Assembly: GCA_016871135.1 (NCBI GenBank)
Contig: VFZQ01000265.1
Location: 1-7,201, forward strand
Direction: 5' to 3'
Length of the DNA stretch: 7,201 nucleotides
From: Acidobacteriota bacterium
Lineage (GTDB): Bacteria; Acidobacteriota; Terriglobia; Bryobacterales; Bryobacteraceae
Shown here piece by piece: positions 1 through 5,648 of the stretch. The first letter of the stretch is position 1. Each line of letters begins with the position of its first letter. Position numbers and translations under genes: made by a program. A model generated the notes under the pieces. That model saw only the letters and a program-made list of their open reading frames with translations, was not told the DNA's origin and made no database searches.

Positions 1-299
1 ACTTTTTCACGGACGGCAATCTGGTTCGCCAGAATCTGGGTTGAGTCGGGCCGGAGACCGGAAAGCAGGGATGTCCGGCTCGGACCGCAAAGCGGAAATT
101 GGCAGTACGCGCGGTCAAAACGAACACCGGAACGCGCGAGCCGGTCAAGATTTGGCGACTTGACGATCGGATGGCCGTAACAACCGAGGTTGTTGTTCAG
201 ATCGTCGGAGGCGATGAACAACACATTTGGCCGTTGCGCCGCCGATTTTTGGGCGAGCAACAGCGCGGGTGCGCCAAGAAACGCTCGCCTCGCCAGCAC
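1..299 (-). CDS. Exported sulfatase, iduronate-2-sulfatase-like (N-terminal part, runs off left edge)
   Basis: Reading the minus strand from a GTG at 299 gives 99 uninterrupted codons to the window edge. Residues 1-22 form a signal sequence with a twin-arginine-like ARRAFLG followed by a hydrophobic stretch and an Ala-rich cleavage region, so export is likely. The mature part begins RPNVLFIASDDL: D32 and D33 match the paired metal-binding aspartates of type I sulfatases. C71 lies in LCGPSR, the C-x-P-S-R motif whose cysteine is converted to formylglycine, the catalytic residue. The following SGLRPDST resembles the iduronate-2-sulfatase branch. The family hydrolyses sulfate esters, often on polysaccharides; the real substrate is unknown. 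The GTG start is supported by GGAAG 7 bases upstream, inside the end of the PilZ gene, which stops 4 bases before it; the two are probably co-transcribed. The rest of the catalytic domain is outside the window. Confidence 0.92.
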   Translation of the reverse strand, partial: MLARRAFLGAPALLLAQKSAAQRPNVLFIASDDLNNNLGCYGHPIVKSPNLDRLARSGVRFDRAYCQFPLCGPSRTSLLSGLRPDSTQILANQIAVREK

Positions 300-303
300 G
301 AAA

Positions 304-621
304 CTACTTCCGGACGAATTCGTGGCGTTCGAGCGTCACGGCAACCGAGTACGGGAACTTCGCCAGTTCGGCGGGCCGTTCTTCGTTGCGCACGACTTTG
401 CCCATGCAGCGCAGCCGCAGGCCCGATTGGGCGCCGGTTGACGGCAGCGTCACGAGGTACTCGATCGGCACTCCTTCCGGTAAGCGCCCGTCCGCGGTGA
501 ACAATACGCCGCTAGAGCTCATATTCTTTGTCTCCCCGACTTGGGGGATCGCTGAGCTGCCAGCCCGTATGAGTTCAATCGGCAGCTTCAGTTCAAAACG
601 TTGGTTTCGTCGTTGCTCCAT
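304..621 (-). CDS. Small PilZ-domain protein, probable cyclic-di-GMP receptor
   Basis: A 105-residue stand-alone PilZ domain. Both parts of the known cyclic-di-GMP binding signature are visible: the N-terminal RxxxR as RRNQR (near residues 4-8), and the N-x-S-x-x-G motif as NMSSSG about 30 residues later, followed by the expected beta-strand GVLF. There is no signal peptide, membrane segment or second domain, so it is likely a cytoplasmic adaptor that changes partner binding when the second messenger is present. The start is taken as the ATG at 621; a GTG directly before it (622-624) would add one residue. No Shine-Dalgarno precedes either start. The sulfatase follows after 4 bases, so the PilZ gene leads a two-gene or longer minus-strand operon. 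The partner or output is unknown. Confidence 0.92.
   Translation of the reverse strand: MEQRRNQRFELKLPIELIRAGSSAIPQVGETKNMSSSGVLFTADGRLPEGVPIEYLVTLPSTGAQSGLRLRCMGKVVRNEERPAELAKFPYSVAVTLERHEFVRK
307..311 (-). promoter_or_regulatory. Ribosome binding site of the sulfatase
   Basis: GGAAG on the minus strand, 7 bases before the GTG at 299. It is embedded in the last codons of the PilZ gene, which suggests that translation of the two genes is linked. It is the main reason for choosing this GTG as the start. Confidence 0.55.
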
Positions 622-633
622 CACGTTACAACA

Positions 634-663
634 AGACTAATGTGAATCACCTAGAACGGTCAA
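634..663 (-). promoter_or_regulatory. Possible sigma70-type promoter of the PilZ-sulfatase operon
   Basis: On the minus strand, TTGACC (658-663) is followed after 18 bases by TAGTCT (634-639), which keeps the important T1, A2 and T6 of a -10 element. Transcription would start near 627, only a few bases before the PilZ start codon. The -10 is a poor match, so this is tentative. Confidence 0.3.
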
Positions 664-693
664 TAGAGCGCGGCCCATTCCTCTACTACCTTA

Positions 694-703
694 GTACTAG
701 TAC
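694..703. repeat. Perfect 10-bp palindrome, possible operator
   Basis: GTACTAGTAC equals its own reverse complement and also reads as overlapping TAGTAC repeats (692-703). It lies about 30 bases upstream of the proposed PilZ -35 element and about 170 bases before apbE. A dimeric regulator could bind such a site, but one 10-bp palindrome can arise by chance. Confidence 0.25.
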
Positions 704-876
704 CGGGCGTCGAATTTCGCTGCGTTTCGACGTTCAAAATTGGGCTGCCTAGTTGTTGGAGTACGCATGCAACTATTCCCGAAAGAGGTGACAGATCCTA
801 TGTCCCCTGATACGTTGGGAGTACGCAGAACGCCAATCCACTGACAAGGCATTCCGCCCTTTCGGACGAGCACCCC

Positions 877-1866
877 TTGCATTTTCGCCCTAGTTTCGCC
901 ATCCCTGTGTTACCGTGGTTGTTGGTCGCCTCGCTGGCCGCCGCCGACGAATCGTTTGTTCGGTACGAATCCAGCGTGGATGCCATGGGTTCTACTTTTT
1001 CAATTGCCGCCTGGGGCCGTGATCGCAATTCACTGACGGCCACCGTCGAAGCGGCGCTTGACGAAGCCCGCCGCCTGGACCGGTTGCTTTCCAACTACCG
1101 GCCGGAGAGCGAATGGAGCCAAATCAACCGCAACGCCGCTAGCCGTGAAGTAACCGTCAGCCAGGAGTTGTTCGACTTACTCGCGGCGTGCATGCAATAC
1201 AGCCAACTTAGCCAGGGAGCGTTCGACATCACCGTCGGCCCGCTGATGAGAGTCTGGGGCTTTTACAAGGGCTCCGGCCACATGCCTCACCGGGCCCAGA
1301 TCCGAACCGCTCTCGCCCGCACCGGCTACAAGAACATCGTTTTGAATCCCTCCACCCGCACCATTCAATTCGCCAACAACGGCCTCGAACTCGATCCCGG
1401 CGGGATCGGCAAGGGATATGCCGTCGATAAGATGGCGGAAGTATTGAAAGCGAGCGGCGTTAGTTCGGCGCTGATCAATGCCGGTGGCAGTTCGATGTAC
1501 GCCTTTGGCGCGCCGCCGGACGAACCGCGCGGCTGGCGGGTGGTGATTCGCGATCCCAAGGACGCCAACCGGCAAGTCGCCGAACTGTTTTTGAAGAATC
1601 AGTCCATGTCCACGTCCGGAAGCTACGAGAAGTTCTTCCGCGTGGGGAAGCGAGTGTACTCGCACATCATGGATCCCCGGACCGGTTTCCCGGCCACAGG
1701 CATGTACTCCGTTTCCATCGTCGCGCCGAGGACCATCGACTCCGAAGCGTGGACGAAGCCCACTTACATCAACGGCCGCCGCTGGGCGGCCAATCACTTA
1801 CCGAGCGGCTTTCGCGCGTTTTTGTGCGAAGACCGCGGGGAGGCTCAATGCGCGTGGCTCCAATGA
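877..1866 (+). CDS. apbE: ApbE-family FAD:protein FMN transferase, secreted
   Basis: ApbE enzymes use FAD to attach FMN covalently to a threonine of exported or membrane flavoproteins, such as subunits of Rnf and Nqr complexes or FMN-domain reductases. This 329-residue protein has the family length. A Sec-type signal peptide covers about residues 1-23 (R4, a hydrophobic core ending in ASLAAA, then DES) without a lipobox cysteine, so the enzyme acts outside the cytoplasmic membrane. Family hallmarks are the N-terminal MGSTFSIAAW (from residue 37), the Gly-rich flavin-binding DPGGIGKGYAVDK (from residue 173), NAGGSS shortly after, and HIMDPRTG (263-270). The late TxPTYINGR segment takes the place of the usual TALFVLG. 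The start is a TTG at 877 with only a weak purine stretch before it; the later in-frame GTG at 907 would lose the positively charged signal-peptide end. The gene overlaps the start of hemE, so the two are co-translated. Its target flavoprotein is not in the window. Confidence 0.95.
   Translation: MHFRPSFAIPVLPWLLVASLAAADESFVRYESSVDAMGSTFSIAAWGRDRNSLTATVEAALDEARRLDRLLSNYRPESEWSQINRNAASREVTVSQELFDLLAACMQYSQLSQGAFDITVGPLMRVWGFYKGSGHMPHRAQIRTALARTGYKNIVLNPSTRTIQFANNGLELDPGGIGKGYAVDKMAEVLKASGVSSALINAGGSSMYAFGAPPDEPRGWRVVIRDPKDANRQVAELFLKNQSMSTSGSYEKFFRVGKRVYSHIMDPRTGFPATGMYSVSIVAPRTIDSEAWTKPTYINGRRWAANHLPSGFRAFLCEDRGEAQCAWLQ
1837..1843 (+). promoter_or_regulatory. Ribosome binding site of hemE inside apbE
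   Basis: GGGGAGG ends 4 bases before the ATG at 1848 and lies within the last codons of apbE. It favours 1848 over the ATG at 1863, which would sit 19 bases away. The 1863 ATG instead overlaps the apbE stop as ATGA and could be used through translational coupling. Confidence 0.6.
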
Positions 1867-2885
1867 GCAGCCGTTTTCTCGATGCTTGCCGTCGCCGGCC
1901 CACCGATGTCCGGCCGGTCTGGTTTATGCGACAGGCGGGACGTTATTTGAAACCGTACCGGGACATTCGAGCGAAGAATTCAATCCTCGATATTTGCAAG
2001 CGGCCCGATCTGGCATCGACGGTAACGCTGCAGCCGGTCGAGATTCTCGATGTCGACGCGGCGATCATCTTCGCCGACCTGCTGCTGCCGGTTGAACCGA
2101 TGGGTTTGAAGCTCGAATTCCGCGCGGGCGAAGGCCCGCATATCGACAACCCGGTTCGTACCTCTTCCGACATCGATTCGCTGTCGATCTCCAACACCGA
2201 CGAACTCGGCTATGTTGGCGAATCGATTCAACTGGTCGCGCGAGCGCTGTCCGGAAAAGTCCCGGTCATCGGCTTCACGGGCGCGCCGTTTACGCTCGCC
2301 AGCTACATGATCGAAGGCGGCCCGTCGCGCAGCTTTCTGCACACCAAGCGGCTGATGTACTCCGACGAAACGCTGTGGCGCCGATTGATGGGCAAGATCG
2401 TCGACGTTCTCGGGCCATTCGCGATCATGCAGGTGGCCAACGGCGCGCGGGCGATTCAGATCTTCGACTCGTGGGTTGGCGCGCTGTCGCCTGACGACTA
2501 TGTCCGCTACGTCGCACCGTATTCGCGCGCTTTGATCGATCGCATCCGCTCGACCGGCGTTCCGGTCATTCACTTCGGCACCGGCGCGGCCGGGTTCTTC
2601 AAGGAACTACACGCGGCGGGCGGCGATGTGATGGGCGTCGACTGGCGCGTCAACATCGATCAGGCCTGGATGGACATTTCGTATCGCTCGGCGGTGCAGG
2701 GCAATCTCGATCCGGTGGCGCTGTTCGCTCCGCTTCCGGAGTTGAAGGCGAAGATCCATGAACTGTTGAAGCGCACGGGCACGCGGCCCGGGCACATCTT
2801 CAATCTGGGCCACGGCATCCTGCCCGAGACGCCGGTCGAAAATGTTAAAGCCGCGGTGCAGATCGTCCGCGACTTCAAGCACTAA
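1848..2885 (+). CDS. hemE: Uroporphyrinogen decarboxylase
   Basis: HemE removes the four acetate carboxyl groups of uroporphyrinogen III to give coproporphyrinogen III, a cytosolic step of heme synthesis that needs no cofactor. From the ATG at 1848 the protein has 345 residues, normal for the family. The N-terminal signature PVWFMRQAGRYLKPYR (residues 23-38) supplies the arginines that hold the substrate carboxylates. D77 in IIFADLLLP corresponds to the catalytic aspartate. The second signature GFTGAPFTLASYMIEGG spans 142-158 and includes the conserved tyrosine Y153. H322 in NLGHGILPETP is the conserved C-terminal histidine. The open frame extends further upstream inside apbE, but those residues do not resemble HemE and the ribosome binding site fits 1848. 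The gene overlaps apbE by 19 bases and is followed after 9 bases by hemY, giving a compact operon. No key residue is missing. Confidence 0.98.
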   Translation: MRVAPMSSRFLDACRRRPTDVRPVWFMRQAGRYLKPYRDIRAKNSILDICKRPDLASTVTLQPVEILDVDAAIIFADLLLPVEPMGLKLEFRAGEGPHIDNPVRTSSDIDSLSISNTDELGYVGESIQLVARALSGKVPVIGFTGAPFTLASYMIEGGPSRSFLHTKRLMYSDETLWRRLMGKIVDVLGPFAIMQVANGARAIQIFDSWVGALSPDDYVRYVAPYSRALIDRIRSTGVPVIHFGTGAAGFFKELHAAGGDVMGVDWRVNIDQAWMDISYRSAVQGNLDPVALFAPLPELKAKIHELLKRTGTRPGHIFNLGHGILPETPVENVKAAVQIVRDFKH

Positions 2886-2894
2886 GAGAAACGC

Positions 2895-4229
2895 GTGCCG
2901 TCCCACGTCGTCATCGGCGGCGGCATTACCGGCCTGGCGGCGTGTTGGTATCTCGCCAAGGCCGGGCACAGACCCGTCTTGATAGAGAAGGAGAAGCGCC
3001 TGGGCGGCGTCATCCGGACCGATGAGATTGAAGGCTGTCTGGTCGAAGGCGGGCCGGATAGTTTTCTGGCCGCGAAACCCGCCGCGATGGAATTGATCCG
3101 GGAGCTTGGCCTTGAAGGCGATGTGATTGGATCCAACGATCATCAGCGCGTCACGTTTATCGTGAAGAACGGCAAGCTTGTGCCGATGCCGGACGGCTTG
3201 ATGATGATGGTGCCGACGAAGCTTTGGCCGGTGGCGACGAGCCCGCTGTTTTCGTTGGGGACGAAGATCAAGATGGCGCTGGACTATTTCACGGGACCGA
3301 TGGCGGATATCGGCGAGCGGTCGGTCTCCGATATGGTTCGGGCGCATTATGGGCAGGAGGCGGTCGATTACCTCGCCGAACCGCTGCTGGCGGGCGTCTA
3401 CGGCGGCGATCCGGCCGAGTTGAGCGCCGACGCGGTGCTTGATCGATTTGTCGAGATTGAAAAGAAGCACGGCAGCTTAACGAAGGGCATGCTGGCAGCG
3501 CGTGCAAAGGCGCCGGCGCAGAGCGGCCCGCTGTTCCGCACGATGAAGGGCGGCATGGAGCAGTTGACGGCGGCGCTGGTTGGGCAGATGGCCGGCAAGT
3601 TCGATCGTTATCGCGATGAGGTTCGCGCGGTGCGCAAAACAAACTTCGGTTATGAGATCGAACTAGGCAATCAGAGGCTGTTGGCGGATAACGTCGTGGT
3701 CGCGTGTCCCGCGCACGCCGCCTCGGCGGTATTGCGAACTTTGGATGGCGAGCTGGCCGACCGGCTGGGCGAAATTCGCTACAACTCGTCGGTAACGGTG
3801 GCGCTAGGTTTCGATCAGCGCGACGTGGAAGGCAAGGCGCGGGGATTTGGCTTCCTGGTTCCGAAAGTCGAGCGGCGGCGCATGGCGGCTTGCACGTTCG
3901 TGAAGACAAAGTTCGATCACCGCGTGCCGCCCGGGAAGGCCGTGGCGCGTTGCTTTTGCGGTCATGCCGCGTTTGATATTCCGGATAACCAGTTGATCGG
4001 CGAGGTGCGACAGGAGCTTCAGCAGCTTACTGGGATCGAGGCGACGCCGATCTTCACGAAGATTAGCCGCTGGCCGAAGGCGATGGCGCAGTACACGATT
4101 GGGCATAAGGCGCGGGTGGTGAAGATTCGCGCACTAGCGGCGCAGCACGAAGGGCTGTTTTTGGCTGGGAACGCGTACGATGGCATCGGCATTCCGGATT
4201 GCATTCGGAATGCGAAAGCGGTCTCCTAG
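2895..4229 (+). CDS. hemY: HemY-type FAD-dependent porphyrinogen oxidase (proto- or coproporphyrinogen oxidase)
   Basis: HemY-type enzymes use FAD and oxygen to remove six electrons from protoporphyrinogen IX or, in the coproporphyrin branch of heme synthesis, from coproporphyrinogen III. The 444-residue length fits the family. The N-terminal Rossmann motif VVIGGGITGLAA (residues 5-16) binds the FAD ADP part, E31 ends the second strand, and LGGVIRT plus GGPDSF (36-57) are family hallmarks. EPLLAGVYGGDPAELS and MKGGMEQL lie in the middle, and AGNAYDGIGIPDCIR (424-438) closes the FAD site. The GTG at 2895 puts four residues before the first strand, as is common; the AAGAG before it is weak. It follows hemE by 9 bases. 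Which porphyrinogen it uses cannot be settled here, because neither hemH/cpfC nor a coproheme decarboxylase gene is in the window. The stop codon interlocks with that of the convergent MATE gene. Confidence 0.95.
   Translation: MPSHVVIGGGITGLAACWYLAKAGHRPVLIEKEKRLGGVIRTDEIEGCLVEGGPDSFLAAKPAAMELIRELGLEGDVIGSNDHQRVTFIVKNGKLVPMPDGLMMMVPTKLWPVATSPLFSLGTKIKMALDYFTGPMADIGERSVSDMVRAHYGQEAVDYLAEPLLAGVYGGDPAELSADAVLDRFVEIEKKHGSLTKGMLAARAKAPAQSGPLFRTMKGGMEQLTAALVGQMAGKFDRYRDEVRAVRKTNFGYEIELGNQRLLADNVVVACPAHAASAVLRTLDGELADRLGEIRYNSSVTVALGFDQRDVEGKARGFGFLVPKVERRRMAACTFVKTKFDHRVPPGKAVARCFCGHAAFDIPDNQLIGEVRQELQQLTGIEATPIFTKISRWPKAMAQYTIGHKARVVKIRALAAQHEGLFLAGNAYDGIGIPDCIRNAKAVS
4189..4213 (+). repeat. Inverted repeat (8-bp stem) near the end of hemY
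   Basis: GCATTCCG (4189-4196) pairs perfectly with CGGAATGC (4206-4213) around a 9-base loop; GCATTC at 4201 can pair with the same right arm as an alternative fold. It sits 13 bases before the convergent stop codons. No run of T follows on either strand, and the bases encode the conserved GIPDCIRNA segment, so a terminator role is unproven. Confidence 0.3.
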
Positions 4230-5611
4230 ATTCTCGTCTGCTTCCACTTGCCGGAGCGGAAAAAGTAGACGGCAAGCGAAACGAACACGAGTTGTCCGGC
4301 GGGCACGGCGCTGTACATGCCTTTCGGGCCGAGGCCCATGGTGTGGCTGAGGAACCACGCCAGCGGCAACTGCACAAGCCAACTTGCGACGATGTTGATG
4401 CGCGTGGGCGTCCACGTGTCGCCCGCACCGTTGAAGGCTTGCAACAACACCATGCCGTAGGCGTAGAGAATGTAGCAACTGCTGAAGAATCGCAGGCACG
4501 TTGCGCCGGCCTCAATAACCGCGGCTTCTTGCGTGAAGATGCGGATGATCGACTCGGCGAATAACATGTAGACAAGGCTCAACGATCCAAGGAATACGGC
4601 GTTGAAGTGGCCAGCCTTCCACACGGCGGCTTCGGCGCGCTCCGGCTTTTTTGCGCCGAGCGATTGGCCGACGAGCGTGGCGGCGGCGTTGGCCAGGCCC
4701 CAGGCGGGCATGATCGAGAACATGATGACGCGAATGGCGACAGTGTATCCGGCGAGAACTGTGACGCCAAACGTCGATGCCGTGCGGATCAGTGCAGTCC
4801 ACGCGGCGGTGCCGACAAAGATCTGGAACATGCCATTTAAGGCGGGCCGAAGAATGTGTTTGAGCAACGGAAGATCGGGCTTCAGGTGTTCGGCGCGTAT
4901 GTGAATCTGGCCCGCGCCGCTGCGCAATAGCCACAGTTGATACAACACGCCGGAGCCGCGGCCGATCGTTGTTCCGATGGCCGAACCGGCGATGCCCATT
5001 TCGGGGAACGGTCCGAGGCCGAAGATCAGGCACGGATTCAAGACGATGTTGATCGCGTTGGCGAACCAGAGCACACGCATGGCGATGGCTGCGTCTCCGG
5101 CGCCTCGGAAGATCGCGTTGAGCAGAAAGATCATGATCAACGTGCCGATGCCGCCCAGCAGTACGCGCGGGAACGCGATGTTGTTTAAGATTTCGGGCGT
5201 CGCGCCCATTAGCGTGAGTAATTCCGGCGCGAAGTAACAGCCGATCGATCCGATGACGACGGACGCGACGAGGCCGAACAGAATCGACTGCGCCGCGCCG
5301 TGGCTGGCTTCTTCCGACTTCTTCTCGCCAATGCGGCGCGCGACGAACGCCGTCGTCGAAAACGTCAAGCCGAGCGCTACGGCGATGACAAGAACAACCA
5401 TCGACTCCGAGAGCGCGACGGTGGCCATCGCGTCCTTGCCAAGCTTCAAAACGAAGAAGATGTCGACGATCGCAAACAGCGATTCCATCAACGTTTCGAG
5501 CACCATCGGAATCGCGAGCAGTACGATGGCGCGATTAAGGTTGCCCTCGGTGTAGTCGCGCCGGCCGCCTTTCAGCGCCTCGCGGATGGATTGCCAAATG
5601 CCCGCTTCCAT
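4226..5611 (-). CDS. MATE-family multidrug/metabolite efflux protein
   Basis: A 461-residue inner-membrane antiporter of the MATE family, which exports organic cations, drugs or metabolites in exchange for protons or sodium ions. After a short charged N-terminus (GGRRDYTEGNL) come about twelve hydrophobic segments in two halves. The halves share the repeated family motif: FRGAGD at residues 168-173 and FNGAGD at 393-398. In each half a GLGP element follows, with GIAGSAIG in the first and GMYSAVPAGQ in the second, marking the internal duplication. IPMVLETLMESLFAIVDIFFV in helix 1-2 is also typical. The substrate cannot be told. The ATG at 5611 has no Shine-Dalgarno but a TACAAT hexamer 5 bases upstream. 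The gene is divergent from the first Gfo/Idh/MocA gene (37-base gap) and its stop overlaps that of hemY, so it is probably a single-gene transcript. Confidence 0.95.
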   Translation of the reverse strand: MEAGIWQSIREALKGGRRDYTEGNLNRAIVLLAIPMVLETLMESLFAIVDIFFVLKLGKDAMATVALSESMVVLVIAVALGLTFSTTAFVARRIGEKKSEEASHGAAQSILFGLVASVVIGSIGCYFAPELLTLMGATPEILNNIAFPRVLLGGIGTLIMIFLLNAIFRGAGDAAIAMRVLWFANAINIVLNPCLIFGLGPFPEMGIAGSAIGTTIGRGSGVLYQLWLLRSGAGQIHIRAEHLKPDLPLLKHILRPALNGMFQIFVGTAAWTALIRTASTFGVTVLAGYTVAIRVIMFSIMPAWGLANAAATLVGQSLGAKKPERAEAAVWKAGHFNAVFLGSLSLVYMLFAESIIRIFTQEAAVIEAGATCLRFFSSCYILYAYGMVLLQAFNGAGDTWTPTRINIVASWLVQLPLAWFLSHTMGLGPKGMYSAVPAGQLVFVSLAVYFFRSGKWKQTRI

Positions 5612-5616
5612 AATCG

Positions 5617-5622
5617 ATTGTA
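5617..5622 (-). promoter_or_regulatory. Possible -10 element of the MATE gene
   Basis: TACAAT on the minus strand, 5 bases before the ATG at 5611. A start of transcription 6-8 bases downstream would fall on the ATG itself, giving a leaderless mRNA. The only -35-like hexamer, TTGAGG (5643-5648), is 20 bases away, longer than the ideal spacing, so confidence is modest. Confidence 0.35.
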
Positions 5623-5632
5623 GCCGAGTGAC

Positions 5633-5641
5633 TGATATAAT
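5633..5641 (+). promoter_or_regulatory. Extended -10 promoter of the first Gfo/Idh/MocA gene
   Basis: TGATATAAT is a perfect TGnTATAAT extended -10 element, which can work without a good -35; none is visible at the usual distance. It ends 7 bases before the ATG at 5649, so transcription should begin at or next to the start codon. There is no room for a Shine-Dalgarno. Confidence 0.55.
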
Positions 5642-5648
5642 TCCTCAA

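Larger units (their letters stand above)
622..876. other. Divergent intergenic region between the PilZ and apbE genes
   Basis: This 255-base gap is less GC-rich than the flanking genes and holds no convincing long ORF on either strand. It contains the weak PilZ promoter, a perfect 10-bp palindrome GTACTAGTAC at 694-703, a direct repeat GGAGTACGCA at 758-767 and 818-827 (exactly 60 bases apart), and a 14-codon ORF at 800-844 preceded by GAGGTG at 785-790. I could not find a good -35/-10 pair for the plus-strand apbE-hemE-hemY cluster, although one must lie here if the cluster has its own promoter. A minus-strand open frame across the right part of the gap has no recognisable motif and was left out. 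Confidence 0.6.

Noticed and set aside
99..640. Plus-strand open frames across the left end
   Set aside because: They lie opposite the PilZ and sulfatase genes, both of which have clear family motifs on the minus strand.
697..882. Minus-strand 61-codon open frame in the intergenic gap
   Set aside because: No recognisable motif, no Shine-Dalgarno, and no coding-like third-position pattern compared with the neighbouring genes.
1177..1797. Long minus-strand open frame opposite apbE
   Set aside because: It is the antisense of a clear ApbE gene; its composition (rich in R, G, A, H) is typical of a shadow of high-GC coding DNA.
1749..1847. Upstream extension of the hemE reading frame
   Set aside because: These residues do not resemble HemE, overlap the apbE coding end and are not needed, since the start at 1848 has its own ribosome binding site.
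2607..3470. 287-codon minus-strand open frame across hemE and hemY
   Set aside because: Antisense shadow of two strongly conserved enzymes, rich in R, H, D and Q and without any known domain.
4247..4276. Inverted repeat CTTGCCG/CGGCAAG just after the hemY stop as a Rho-independent terminator
   Set aside because: The loop is 16 bases, the stem only 7 bp, and no T run follows on the plus strand; it also lies in the MATE coding sequence.
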